From: Mesorhizobium sp. M1D.F.Ca.ET.043.01.1.1
Lineage (GTDB): Bacteria; Pseudomonadota; Alphaproteobacteria; Rhizobiales; Rhizobiaceae
Length of the DNA stretch: 64,000 bases
Reading direction: 5' to 3'
Assembly: GCF_003952385.1 (NCBI RefSeq)
Contig: NZ_CP034444.1
Location: forward strand, 744,001-808,000
Shown piece after piece: positions 1 to 8,936 of this stretch. The stretch's first letter is position 1. Each line of letters starts with the position of its first letter. The notes beneath the pieces are model-generated. The model saw only the letters and a list, made by a program, of their open reading frames with translations. It searched no databases and was not told where the DNA came from. The position numbers were made by a program, and so were the translations under genes.

Positions 1-945
1 AACCGGCAGCCGCCAGGCCTCGGCCATCGAGGCGATCTTGCGCGCCTCCGACAGGCCACCGCACCAGGAGATGTCGAGCATGACGATACCGGCCGCGCCG
101 GTCTCCAGAAGATCGCGGAAGGCCCAGCGACTGCCAAGCGTCTCCGAGGCCGAGATCGGCGCCGGGCTGGCGGCGGCGTAGCGCTTGAGATCGCCGAGGC
201 TGTCCATGCGGATCGGGTCCTCGTGCCAGTAGGTGGCATAGGGCCCCAGCGCCTGCGCGATCTTCATCGCCGGCAGGAGCTGCCACATGGAGTGGAACTC
301 GACCATGATGTCGATTTTGTCGCCGACAGCTTTGCGAATCTTTTCAAAAGGTTCGAGCGCGGCCTTCAGGTCGGCGGCCGAGATATCGTTGCCGCGCGTC
401 TTTTCCGCCGCATGGTCGAACGGCCAGATCTTCATGGCGGTGATGCCGTCGGCAAGCAGTTCCCCGGCCAGCTCATCGGCGCGAGTGAGGAAGGCGTTCA
501 AGTCGTCATAGTCGCGCCCGGCGCCGATGCCGTAATTGGCCGTCGTCTGGCCCTTGGCGTCCTTGATGTATTCGGTGCCGGCGCAGGTGTTGTAGGTGCG
601 GATGGAACGGCGGCTGAAGCCGCCGAGCAACTGGGCGATCGGCAGACCCGTCACCTTGCCGAAAATGTCCCACAGCGCGATGTCGAAGGCGGAGTTGCCG
701 CGCACCTCGGCGCCGCTGGAGCGGAAGCCGAGATAGCCGACGAGGTCGGCGGCGAGGAGATCGATCTCGAGCGGATCGCGGCCGATGACGCGCGGCGCGA
801 CATATTCGTGCAGATATTCCTCGACCGTGCGCGACAGGTAGAAGGTCTCGCCAAGGCCGGTGATGCCCTCGTCGGTGTGGACCTCGACCCAGATGAGGTT
901 GGGCCGCTCCTCGATGCGGACGGTCTCGATGGCGCTGATCTTCAT
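1..945 (-). CDS. Enolase-superfamily (mandelate racemase/muconate lactonizing) dehydratase, C-terminus cut by window edge
   Basis: The frame is open from an ATG at 945 leftwards off the window, so about 315 N-terminal residues are visible. The N-terminal capping domain (begins MKISAIETVRIEE) is followed by the barrel. Visible barrel motifs are MKIW (second-strand Lys), VEFH (first acidic metal ligand plus a His, as in sugar-acid dehydratases of the galactonate/mannonate type), HEDP and SETLG (further Glu metal ligands). The family abstracts an alpha proton from a sugar acid and usually dehydrates it. The start lies 1 bp beyond the stop of the GntR regulator, so the two are co-transcribed, and a lactonase is divergent. 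A sugar-acid dehydratase is therefore the best call. The exact substrate cannot be read from sequence. Confidence 0.85.
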   Translation of the reverse strand, partial: MKISAIETVRIEERPNLIWVEVHTDEGITGLGETFYLSRTVEEYLHEYVAPRVIGRDPLEIDLLAADLVGYLGFRSSGAEVRGNSAFDIALWDIFGKVTGLPIAQLLGGFSRRSIRTYNTCAGTEYIKDAKGQTTANYGIGAGRDYDDLNAFLTRADELAGELLADGITAMKIWPFDHAAEKTRGNDISAADLKAALEPFEKIRKAVGDKIDIMVEFHSMWQLLPAMKIAQALGPYATYWHEDPIRMDSLGDLKRYAAASPAPISASETLGSRWAFRDLLETGAAGIVMLDISWCGGLSEARKIASMAEAWRLPV

Positions 946-946
946 C

Positions 947-1666
947 TCAGGAGATCCCCGCGTCGATGAGCGCCTTGACGCTCTTGTCGAAATGCTCGGC
1001 CATGTGCTCGGCCGCGAGCCGCGGATCGCCCTTGAGGATGGCGTCGGCGATGTCCTCATGGCCCTTGATCATCTTGAGCTGGGCCTCGTCGGAGGAGCGG
1101 GTCCGCCAGCCGATCACCCAGGTGCGCCGCGTCACGCCGCTGAAGGCGGTGACGATCAGCGAAAAGACCGGATTATGCGAGGCCGCCGCGATCGCCTCGT
1201 GGAAGGCGATGTCGTGCTCCATGACGATCTCGGGGTGATTGAAATTCTCGCGCATCAGCCGGGCGGACCGTGCGATCGCCGCCGCTTCCTGGTCGGTGCG
1301 GCGCAGGGCCGCCAGCGCCACGGTGCGCATCTCGATGGTGCGCCTGACATCATAGACCTGCTGGACGCTGATCTGCTGGGTGGTGATGCCGTGCTCGATC
1401 ACCATCGACATTGCGCCAGTGTCGAGCTTGGCGACGGTGGCGCGGCGCCCGGCGCTCATGTCGATCAGGCGCATCGCCGACAGCGAGCGGAAGGCTTCGC
1501 GCACGACGGTGCGGGACACGTTGAGCTGGCGCGTCATGGCGGCTTCGCTGGGCAGCGGATCGCCCGGCGCCAACCCTTCGGAGCGGATGTGCTGGGTGAT
1601 CGCCTGGATCGCCGTGCTGACCAGGCCAGGACTGGGCTCACCCACTGGATCCGTCTCTTCCTGCAT
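947..1666 (-). CDS. GntR-family transcriptional regulator, FadR subfamily (FCD domain)
   Basis: 239 aa. An N-terminal winged helix-turn-helix (about residues 15-80, including LPSEAAMTRQLNVSRTVVRE) is followed by an all-helical FCD ligand domain. The FCD domain shows the usual metal-binding Asp/His pattern (HDIAFHEAI, then GHEDIADAI, then EHMAEHF). FCD regulators typically sense sugar acids or organic acids and repress adjacent catabolic genes. It sits immediately upstream of the dehydratase on the same strand and is divergent from the SMP-30 lactonase. A palindrome fitting the FadR-type half-site lies 13 bp upstream of its start, so autoregulation and control of both transcripts is likely. 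The ligand is not known. Confidence 0.92.
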   Translation of the reverse strand: MQEETDPVGEPSPGLVSTAIQAITQHIRSEGLAPGDPLPSEAAMTRQLNVSRTVVREAFRSLSAMRLIDMSAGRRATVAKLDTGAMSMVIEHGITTQQISVQQVYDVRRTIEMRTVALAALRRTDQEAAAIARSARLMRENFNHPEIVMEHDIAFHEAIAAASHNPVFSLIVTAFSGVTRRTWVIGWRTRSSDEAQLKMIKGHEDIADAILKGDPRLAAEHMAEHFDKSVKALIDAGIS

Positions 1667-1678
1667 CTCGCTCCCTCA

Positions 1679-1695
1679 AACCTGTATGACAGGTT
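1679..1695. promoter_or_regulatory. Perfect palindrome, probable GntR/FCD operator
   Basis: AACCTGT-ATG-ACAGGTT is a perfect inverted repeat with 7-bp arms and a 3-bp centre, lying in the divergent gap between the regulator (start 1666) and the lactonase (start 1765). Its core TGT-N3-ACA fits the GT-N3-AC core typical of FadR-subfamily operators. The position just upstream of the regulator gene fits autorepression. Assignment to this regulator is inference. Confidence 0.65.
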
Positions 1696-1764
1696 GTTAT
1701 TGAATTGCTCATAGCTCTGGCAAAAGATATATGTCAAGCGCATTTCCACGGCGGAGGAAACCCG

Positions 1765-2664
1765 ATGAAGGAAACGGAAGCCGGCCTGATCTTCGACGCG
1801 CGCGACGTGGTCGGCGAAAGCCTGGTGTGGGACGAGCGGCGCGGCAGGCTGGTCTGGGTCGACATCATCGGCCGCAGGATCCATGGGCTCGATCCGGCGA
1901 GCGGAGCGCATGAGTGCTGGGCAACGCCGGATCTAGTCACCGCGGTCGGCCTGCGCTCCGACGGCGGCGCGATCGTCGGTTTGCGCAAGGAGATCGCGCT
2001 TTGGGATTTCGGCGGGCCGTTCCGGACGCTCGCGACGATCGAGGCCGACCGGCCGGGCACGCGGCTCAACGAGGGCGTGGTGGCGCCGGACGGCTCGTTC
2101 TGGGTCGGCACGATGGCCAACAATATCGGGCCGGACGACGCGCCGGCGGCGATCACGAGCGACGAAGGCCAGCTCTACCGGGTGGGCTCCGACGGCGACG
2201 TGAGGCGCCTCGGCGAGGAAAGGTTCGGCATCACCAACACGATGGTGTGGCTGCCGGATGGTCGCTTCGTTACCGCCGACACGATGAAGAACGCTCTCTA
2301 CAGCTATGGCTGGGACGACAGAGCGGGACGGCTTGGCCAAGCCTTTCCCTTCTTTGCCGGTTTCGAGCGTGGTCTGCCGGACGGCTCCTGCCTCGACGCC
2401 GAGGGTCATGTGTGGAACTGCCGCGTGGTGGGCGGAAGCTGCCTCGTGCGCATTGCGCCCGACGGCAGGCTGGATCGGATCGTCGAATTGCCCTGCAGCT
2501 GGCCGACAAGCTGTGCCTTCGGCGGCGCCGACCTCGACACGCTGTTCGTCACCTCCGCGCGCTTCACGATGAGTGCGGAGCATCTTGCCGCCTACCCCTT
2601 CGAGGGCGGCCTGTTCGCGCTGCGCCCGGGCGTGCGCGGCATGCCGGCCAACCGCTTCGGTTAG
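1765..2664 (+). CDS. SMP-30/gluconolactonase/LRE family lactonase
   Basis: 299 aa from the ATG at 1765, chosen over an upstream in-frame start (1705) because GGAGGAAA lies at 1752-1759 with good spacing. The protein is a six-bladed propeller of the SMP-30 family, which hydrolyses sugar lactones with one divalent metal ion. Expected ligand positions are visible: the Glu in VGESLVW, NEGVVAPDG, the Asn in GITNTMVW, and the Asp in LPDGSCLD. It is divergent from the regulator and sugar-acid dehydratase genes, so a lactonase step that feeds the dehydratase is the natural reading. Substrate unassigned. Confidence 0.88.
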   Translation: MKETEAGLIFDARDVVGESLVWDERRGRLVWVDIIGRRIHGLDPASGAHECWATPDLVTAVGLRSDGGAIVGLRKEIALWDFGGPFRTLATIEADRPGTRLNEGVVAPDGSFWVGTMANNIGPDDAPAAITSDEGQLYRVGSDGDVRRLGEERFGITNTMVWLPDGRFVTADTMKNALYSYGWDDRAGRLGQAFPFFAGFERGLPDGSCLDAEGHVWNCRVVGGSCLVRIAPDGRLDRIVELPCSWPTSCAFGGADLDTLFVTSARFTMSAEHLAAYPFEGGLFALRPGVRGMPANRFG

Positions 2665-2792
2665 TCTCCCCTTGCGGGGAAATTACGCGCTTCGGCAACG
2701 GCCGGCCGCAGAAAATCTTCTCCATCGATGTCGGGCTGGCCAAACGCCGTTCGTCATAGGAGCATAGACCGGCAATCATGAGGAGAAACGAT

Positions 2793-3236
2793 ATGCCAAG
2801 CACTGTCCGCCTGCACCGCGTGCTCGCCACCAAGCCCGAGAAAGTCTACCGCGCCTTCATCGAGGCAGACGCGCTGGCGAAGTGGCTGCCGCCGAACGGC
2901 TTCACCTGCACCGTCCATCACTTCGATGCAAAGGTCGGCGGCACCTTCAAGATGTCGTTCCGCAACTTCACCACGGGCGACAGCCACGCCTTCGGCGGCG
3001 ACTATGTCGAGCTCGTCCCGGGCGAGCTCGTGCGCTACACCGACAAGTTCGACGATCCCAACCTGCCCGGCGAGATGCAGGTGACGGTGACCTTGAAGAA
3101 GGTCTCGGTCGGCACCGAGATGGAGATCACCCAGGCCGGCATTCCAGACGCCATTCCGGCCGAGGCCTGCTATCTCGGCTGGCAGGAGTCGCTGAAGAAC
3201 CTGGCAAGGCTCGTCGAGCCCGAGATCAATCAGTAA
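2793..3236 (+). CDS. SRPBCC-fold protein (AHSA1-like, activator of Hsp90 ATPase family)
   Basis: 147 aa. The ATG at 2793 is preceded by AGGAGAAA at 2781-2788; an in-frame ATG at 2778 overlaps the ribosome site and is less likely. N-terminal motifs typical of START/SRPBCC polyketide-cyclase-like proteins are present: VYRAFIEADALAKWLPP, then FGGDYVELVPGELVRYTD, then a C-terminal helix with GWQESLKNLARLVE. This family forms a helix-grip hydrophobic pocket that binds small lipophilic ligands. Specific function is unknown and the gene appears monocistronic. The full fold is present with no sign of truncation. Confidence 0.85.
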   Translation: MPSTVRLHRVLATKPEKVYRAFIEADALAKWLPPNGFTCTVHHFDAKVGGTFKMSFRNFTTGDSHAFGGDYVELVPGELVRYTDKFDDPNLPGEMQVTVTLKKVSVGTEMEITQAGIPDAIPAEACYLGWQESLKNLARLVEPEINQ

Positions 3237-3348
3237 GGCTTCATGCCCCTGTCACAATGATGATGCAAATTGGTAGCCGCCGAACGAATGATCCTTGCTC
3301 GGCGTCCCATCACCTCCGCCCGGCTTGCGACCGGGCTTTCTTTTTCCT

Positions 3349-3551
3349 GGGCGATTCCAGGAAAAACGCGTAACGAGTTTCCGTCCGGAAGGGCGCAAAG
3401 ACAAATAGCCAGAGCAGCTCGGCGTCTCCATGAAACGGTGAACCGCTTAATGCGTATCACCGTTTCACGGAAACGGCGAAACGCCCTATCGCCTTGTTTT
3501 TACGCAATTCCGGACGGAAAACCGCTCACGCTTTTCCTGGAATTGCTCTAG
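3349..3551. repeat. Two facing copies of a dispersed intergenic repeat (family R1)
   Basis: A degenerate plus-orientation copy (about 3349-3438, containing GATTCCAGGAAAAACGCG and TTTCCGTCCGG) faces a better-conserved minus-orientation copy (about 3440-3551; its reverse complement starts GAGCAATTCCAGGAAAAG). They meet at a hairpin with arms GAAACGGTGA and TCACCGTTTC. A third copy lies at 4031-4133. The 311-bp gap 3237-3547 holds nothing else I can support. Confidence 0.75.
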
Positions 3552-3748
3552 GCTTCAGCGGCGTCCAGTTTGGACCGGATGGCGCCGATGGCGTTCACGA
3601 TGGCCTCAGCGGCTTGTCGGTCCAGCGCAATATCCAACAGGCCCTCCGTGGTCCGAATCGAGAGGATGCCGATAGCGCCCTCCTCATCCCTGACCGTGCC
3701 GACATGGATTTCGGTCGGCACAAAAGGCCGTGCCTTGTCCGTACGCAT
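3548..3748 (-). CDS. Small conserved hypothetical protein
   Basis: 66 aa from the second of two adjacent ATG codons (3748; the first is at 3751). Not recognised as a named family. The protein has an alternating hydrophobic pattern (EIHVGTVRDEEGAIGILSI) followed by a helix (RQAAEAIVNAIGAIRSKLDAA). This looks like a small alpha/beta domain and the composition is protein-like. It has no signal peptide or membrane segment. Its 3' end touches the R1 repeat copy. It stands alone between repeat blocks. The call of a real gene rests on coding character only. Confidence 0.55.
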   Translation of the reverse strand: MRTDKARPFVPTEIHVGTVRDEEGAIGILSIRTTEGLLDIALDRQAAEAIVNAIGAIRSKLDAAEA

Positions 3749-3847
3749 CATCGTTCACCTAAGTTGATAGACCACCATCGCCCAATCCGGCGACCTGTTC
3801 AAGCGGGCTCAGGTTGTATCGCCCACCCGATGCGCCCGAACGGACCG

Positions 3848-3955
3848 CCTAAGGCGCGTCGCTCTGAAACGGATTCAGGCGACGCGCCTTAAGTCTTTGT
3901 TTTGATGCATGTCGTCTTCCCAAAATCGCTGCGCACTTTTGGGAGCGATCCGGCC
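3848..3955 (+). repeat. Dispersed intergenic repeat, family R2, copy 1
   Basis: Starts with a GC-rich dyad (GGCGCGTCGC ... GCGACGCGCC), then TTTGTTTTGATGCATGTCGT and CGCTGCGCACTTTTGGG. The same order of blocks occurs at 51405-51502, and a shortened form at 41236-41291. The gap 3752-4152 contains this copy and an R1 copy and no supported gene. Confidence 0.75.
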
Positions 3956-4030
3956 TACGGCGAAGCGATGCGGTTTGCGCTGCAGGCGTCGAAACGCGTG
4001 CTCGTCATCTTCAAGGGCGACCTCGGCCAA

Positions 4031-4133
4031 GAGCAATTCCAGGAAAAGTGTGTAACGGTTTTCCGTCCGGAATTGCGTAAAAACAAATACTTAAGGCGGT
4101 TCGGCGATTCTATGAATCGCTGAAACGCTCTAA
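4031..4133 (+). repeat. Dispersed intergenic repeat, family R1, copy 3
   Basis: Begins GAGCAATTCCAGGAAAAGTG, contains TTTTCCGTCCGGAATTGCG, and ends GAATCGCTGAAACGCTCT. It is near-identical in its first half to the reverse complement of 3440-3551. It lies just downstream of the phospholipase-D-like gene. Confidence 0.75.
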
Positions 4134-4152
4134 GAGACGGGCCGGTCGGCAG

Positions 4153-6227
4153 CTACGAGAGGAAATAGTCGCGGCTGGTCGGGATCGGGTTCGGCTTGAA
4201 CCAGCGTGCCTGCCAGTCGGCCGTGGTTCTCAGGAACCCGCCCGAATTGGCAGCCGGCGGCTTTCCCGTTTCGACCAACGACTTGCGCAGGCGGTCCGAG
4301 AGCTTTGCCCGCATCAGATAGTGATCATAGACATCCAGGACATGGACCGCATAGGCAATCGCTAGCGGCTGGTTGCCACGAATGATGAGCAGGTTCTCGT
4401 CGTTCTGGTAGGAAGCCTTGTAGCCGAAGTTGTGGCTGCCGGTGATCACCGTGCAGGCCTTGGCGTCCAGCGGATCGATAACGATGATCTTGTCGTGGAT
4501 GATGGCGTGGCCGGCCGAGAGGAGTTCCGGCCGCAAGTCCCCGGTTTGCATGGTGACGGCGGCGGCGCGGATGACCGCGACGCGGCTGGCATCGCCTCCC
4601 GGCCACCAGACGGCCGGCTGCGGCAGCTTCTTCGTCGTTCCATCGGGCGCAGTGTAGGTTGTGGGCTCGCCGGCCTTGGCCCGCGGCGGCAGCGCCTTCG
4701 GGTCGCTGACCGCTCCCTGGACAAGGAGTTCCGGACGCTCGGCGGCAAGCTTCGCCGCCTCGCCGATGATGTTCTGGACGCCGTTGTAGCCGGGCAGGAA
4801 AGCCAGGAACAGGATCGCGTTGTTGGCATGCTCCATGAGCGAATAGACCCGGCTGAGATCGACGGGTGTCGGCGAATCGGCGTTCTTCGTCTTGGCCTTG
4901 GTGTTCGGCGAGAAGAGCACCTCGACGGTGGTGCCGCCGGCGAGCGTATCGGGTTTGGCCGGCGTTGCGTTCGCTGCGCGAAGCACGGCCCCCTGCACGC
5001 CGTTGTTCTTCTCGAAGCCCGTTAGCGGCTTGTTCTCGTAGGTGACGGTCAGTTCCTGGCCGGCAGGCTGCGGGTCATCGAACAGGCGCTTCCAATAGGC
5101 GAGATATTGTCCGGCCACCTGCCTGTCGTCGATGATGATCGCGTTGTTGGACTGCGTGCACAGGCCGGTCTCGGTCCAGTTCGTGCTGCCGGTCAGGACG
5201 GACTTGGCTACGCCGTTCTCGACATAGATGGCGAATTTGTTGTGACCGATATGCGCCGTGTTGTTGAAGAGCCTGTCCTGCATATTGGCCGCCGAGGCCG
5301 CATGCAGGCCGGCCCGCGCCGCATGGTTCTCGGTGTCCCAGACGACGGGCTGCTTCTGCTCGGGCGGCGTCTTCGGCCGGTTCGGGTCAGTGGAGCCAGC
5401 CGTCGACAGGATCACATGCGCCTTACCTGCCTTGGTCAGCTTGGTCAGGCGCTCGATGAGTTCCGGGTCATGCAGCTCGTAAAGAGCCATGTAGAGCTCG
5501 GCGCCCTTCTTCTTTTCGGCGCGATCGATCATCGACAGGAGGAATCCCAGCACATCGCCGGTGAGAAAGGTCCTGATCTCGTCGTCCTTGACCGGGATGT
5601 GCTTCAGCAGTGTCTCAACAGGCCGGGCGTGAGCTTCGTGGTCGGGCCGGCGGCAACGTTCGCGGGCTTGGTTCCCTGGACCGCCTCAAGCTGCTGCAGG
5701 AGATTCTGCGTGGACAGGATGCCGTTCGTGTATGTGGCGCGCACGCCGGCGTAATCATGCGAAACGTCGATTGACGGCGTGTCGATGGGATCGCCGATCT
5801 TGGCCAGCGGATGCAGCGGTCCTTCGTATCGGGGATTGCCGTTCTCGTCGAGAAAGGGCGCCGTCGGCGAGGCCGGGAGCGCCGGGCGCCCGGGGCCCGC
5901 AAGGCCCACGGGCGTGATCTCGTAATGGACCCTGAAGTCGATGGGGCGCACCTTGGCCGTGTCGCGGGAACGCCGCAGCGTCAGGTCGCGCCATTCATAT
6001 TGCTGGATCGGCCAGACCGAGCTGTCCTGGTCCAGCCAGTTCGGATTCGATTGGTCGGTGAAGCCGATCCAGGTGGGCAGTATTCGGCGCTGCCCGGCCT
6101 CCGGGCCCGTCTCATGCACGCGCGTGATCATGAACCCAACACAATCGGCGATCGGTCCATCGGCCACCCAAGACAGATAGGCGACCTCGCCATTGCACCA
6201 TGCAGTTGCCTTGACCAGCTTCCCCAT
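4153..6227 (-). pseudogene. Phospholipase-D-like (HKD) protein, interrupted by one frameshift
   Basis: The N-terminal part (207 codons, ATG at 6227) ends in frame at 5604. The C-terminal part reads from beyond 5620 to the stop at 4153. The frames join at about 5616-5624, where ...KLTPGL should continue as VETLLKHIPVKDDEIRTFL. One missing base explains the shift, and a restored product would be about 690 aa. The C-terminal part carries two PLD-type motifs, HNKFAIYVE followed by GSTNWTETG, and a canonical HDKIIVID followed by GSHNFGYKAS. This is the two-HKD layout of phospholipase D, cardiolipin synthase or PLD nucleases. The N-terminal 200 residues match nothing I recognise. It is divergent from the DUF3616-patatin pair. 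It may be a decayed gene, a sequencing error or, least likely, recoding. Confidence 0.8.
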
Positions 6228-6506
6228 GCCTCACCCCTCCGATGGCAATCAAACGATACTTCTCTACTTACTTTAAGCTCTTTTCGAACCCACTATTTCG
6301 CCGGCAAACAGCTCAAGCGCCTTGCCCGACCGCGTTTCCATATATAATACTTTAGTTTACTACGCTCGCAGATTTTGATCACAACAACATGTGATCTATT
6401 TCACAGTTCGCTAATGAAATTTCGGCACCTTCGGCCTGATATCCTGACGATTTGACCGCGCCGGAGTCCGGCGCAAGCTCGCGGAATCCATTCGGAGACG
6501 ACTGAT

Positions 6507-7465
6507 TTGACACCGTCGCTCGCGCAGCTTCAGCTCACACGCGAAATCACCTTCGACTACGCCGGCGCCCGCGACATCGACAATGTGATCGGCAACATCT
6601 CCGGCATCGGCATCGGTGGCGGTTCCGCCTGGACCGTCTCGGACGAAGGGCGGACTTTCGAGCGCCTCGCGGTCGCCGATGGCGGCTTCGCGCTGGTCGA
6701 GCAATACGATCTCGACGATTTCTTCCCCGGTCTGCCCGAGGGCCATGAGGCCGACCTCGAATCCGTCGATGTCTTTGACGGCAGGCTGTGGCTTTGCGGC
6801 TCGCACTGCCGCGTCCGGCGCGAGGCGGAGGAGCCCGGTACGCTGGATCCCAACTTCAAGCGCCGCCCGAGCCGGCATCTCCTCGGCTCGATTGCGCTCG
6901 GCGGCTCCGGCAAGCCCAAGAAGGGCACCGGGCTGGCCCTGCCTTACACCGGCGCCGGCAGCCTGCGGCGCCGGCTGCGCGAGAATCCCTATCTCTCCAG
7001 CTTCCTCGACCTGCCGAGCAAGGAGAACGGGCTCGACATCGAAGGCCTCACCCTGCTGCCGAACCGACTGCTGCTCGGCCTGCGCGGCCCGGTCACAGCT
7101 ACGCAGTGGTCGTCTCGCTGCCGCGCAGGGCCGCATCGCCTACCGATGACAAGCCGCACCTGCATATGCTCGACCTCGGCGGGCTCGGTGTGCGCGACCT
7201 TGCCCGACGCGACGACCACGTGCTGGTGTTGGCAGGCCCGGTGACGGCCGCGGACGGGCCGTTTCGCATCCATGGCTGGCAGCCCTCCGGCGCCGGCCGG
7301 ATCGAGACCGCCAACGTGCTTTACGAATGGACGTCCAGTCGTGAGCATCCGGAAGGGCTCTGCCCGTTTGCGCTCGACAACTGGCCGGGTATGCTCGTCG
7401 CCTACGACACGCCGGACGGGCGCCGTCGCTCAGGCGCCAAGGTGAGCGTCGACTGGTTCGCATAA
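6507..7465 (+). pseudogene. DUF3616 family protein, interrupted by one frameshift
   Basis: Reading starts at a TTG at 6507 preceded by CGGAGACG. It proceeds through DUF3616-like blocks (SGIGIGGGSAWTVSDEGRTF, ESVDVFDGRLWLCGSH, ENGLDIEGLTLLPNRLLLGL) to LRGPV near 7090. The conserved continuation (HSYAVVVSLPRRAAS, HLHMLDLGGLGVRDLA, YEWTSSREHPEGLCP) is in the next frame and ends at 7465. One missing base near 7090-7095 explains this. The restored length is about 319 aa. The family is a beta-rich, propeller-like domain of unknown function. It lies 35 bp upstream of the patatin gene in the same direction, suggesting an operon, and is divergent from the PLD-like gene. Confidence 0.78.
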
Positions 7466-7500
7466 GCTCGCCGGCCAGCGAGGAGGCAGGGGGGACTACA

Positions 7501-8733
7501 ATGGGCCCGGATACGGTCGAGGTCTTGTCGGCAAACGGCGAGACGACAACGCGCCAGGGCCTCGGCCTCTGCCTTTCGGGTGGCGGCTACCGCGCCATGC
7601 TGTTCCATGCCGGCGCGCTCTGCCGGCTGAACGAGGCCGGCCTGCTCCAAGAAATCGACATGGTGAGCTCGGTCTCGGGCGGCTCGATCGCCGCCGGGCT
7701 GCTGGCGGTTATCTGGCCGCGCCTCACCTTCGCCAATGGCGTCGCCGGCAATTTCCGCGAGCTTTACCTGGAAAAGATCCTCGCCTTCTCGCAGGTCTTC
7801 CTCGACGCGCCCTCGATCCTCAAGGGCCTGCTCAACCCGTTTTCGAGCGCGGCGGCGGAAGTCGCCGCCTGCTACGAGCGCCATCTGTTCGATGGCGCGA
7901 GGCCGATGCTGAAGGGCCTGACCGGGCGCCCCTGGTTCGTGTTCTGCTCCAGCAATCTCAGCACCGGCTCGCTGTTTCGCATGTCCAACCGCTATATCGC
8001 CGATTATCGCATCGGCGTCGCCTACCATGCCGACCTGACGGTCGCGACCGCGATCGCGGCGTCGTCCGCCTTCCCGCCGTTCCTATCCCCGCTCAGGCTC
8101 GACCTGACGCAATTCGAGTGGCGGAACGACAAGCTCGACGCCAGCGTCGGCCCCGCGGTTCCGGCCGGCCGCGCCGTGCTCACCGATGGCGGCGTCTACG
8201 ACAATCACGGCATCGAGCCGGCGCTGAAGCGCTGCCGCTGGCTCTTGGTCAGCGATGCCGGCGCGCCCTGGCGGGCGTCGGGCTCCGGCTACTGGAACTG
8301 GTTCTCACAAGTGAACCGCGTGCTCGACACCACCGACAATCAGGTGCGGTCGCTCAGGCGGCGCGATCTCGTCGCCCGTTTCCTGGCTGCCAAGGACGCC
8401 GAGGGCCTGCCCAGCGAGGCGACCCGCCCCGATTATGCGGCCACGCGCGGCGTCTATTGGTCGATCGCCAGCAAGCCGGACGCAACAGAGCCGACCTTCG
8501 TGCAAACCGCGGCAATCGCGCCCGCCGACATCGGCACCTCGCTGCATTTCCTAGGAAGCGAAGAGACGATCGACCTCGTCAACTGGGGCTACTCAGCCAG
8601 CGATCAGGCGCTGCGCAGCTGGTACGAACCGGCCGTGCCGCCCGGAAAGGGCGTGCCGCTGGCGGCGGGCGCGGTGAAGCCCGGCCGCTGCGCGGTGGTG
8701 TCGAAGGCAATCATGAGCGCTTTCAAGATTTGA
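7501..8733 (+). CDS. Patatin-like phospholipase
   Basis: 410 aa with an intact frame. The N-terminus has the oxyanion loop GGGYR (residues 28-31 region) and the nucleophile elbow SSVSGGS, with Ser59 as likely nucleophile; the first Gly of the classic GxSxG is Ser here. The second catalytic residue is Asp229 in VLTDGGVYDNHG. Patatins are Ser-Asp dyad lipid acyl hydrolases that cleave membrane phospholipids. There is no signal peptide, so the enzyme is probably cytoplasmic or peripherally membrane-bound. It follows the DUF3616 gene and lies opposite a PLD-like gene, so two lipid-cleaving families are clustered. Start at ATG 7501, with AGGAGGCAGGGGGG upstream. Confidence 0.9.
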   Translation: MGPDTVEVLSANGETTTRQGLGLCLSGGGYRAMLFHAGALCRLNEAGLLQEIDMVSSVSGGSIAAGLLAVIWPRLTFANGVAGNFRELYLEKILAFSQVFLDAPSILKGLLNPFSSAAAEVAACYERHLFDGARPMLKGLTGRPWFVFCSSNLSTGSLFRMSNRYIADYRIGVAYHADLTVATAIAASSAFPPFLSPLRLDLTQFEWRNDKLDASVGPAVPAGRAVLTDGGVYDNHGIEPALKRCRWLLVSDAGAPWRASGSGYWNWFSQVNRVLDTTDNQVRSLRRRDLVARFLAAKDAEGLPSEATRPDYAATRGVYWSIASKPDATEPTFVQTAAIAPADIGTSLHFLGSEETIDLVNWGYSASDQALRSWYEPAVPPGKGVPLAAGAVKPGRCAVVSKAIMSAFKI

Positions 8734-8936
8734 GCACGGCGCGACCTGCCGGTTTCCTCCTCAGAGAGGGAGATCATGCGCTCCGCCGCTTTCGCCCATC
8801 GCCATGCGCTGTTGAATCCCTTGCCCGCAGCGCGTAACACTGTGGCGGGCGTGACGCCGCGCCAATCTCCCCGAAAATCTGAGCATGCCGACCGCCGAAA
8901 GACGGGCGGCGCTTTTATCCAACCACGAGGCAGCCC

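Noticed and set aside
223..969. Long plus-strand open frame over the dehydratase gene
   Set aside because: It is the mirror of the minus-strand enolase-superfamily gene; its residues show no family pattern, as is usual for antisense frames in GC-rich DNA.
7501..8733. Patatin gene as effector of a CBASS defence system
   Set aside because: No CD-NTase, Cap2/Cap3 or other CBASS component is adjacent, and neighbours are DUF3616 and PLD-like genes.
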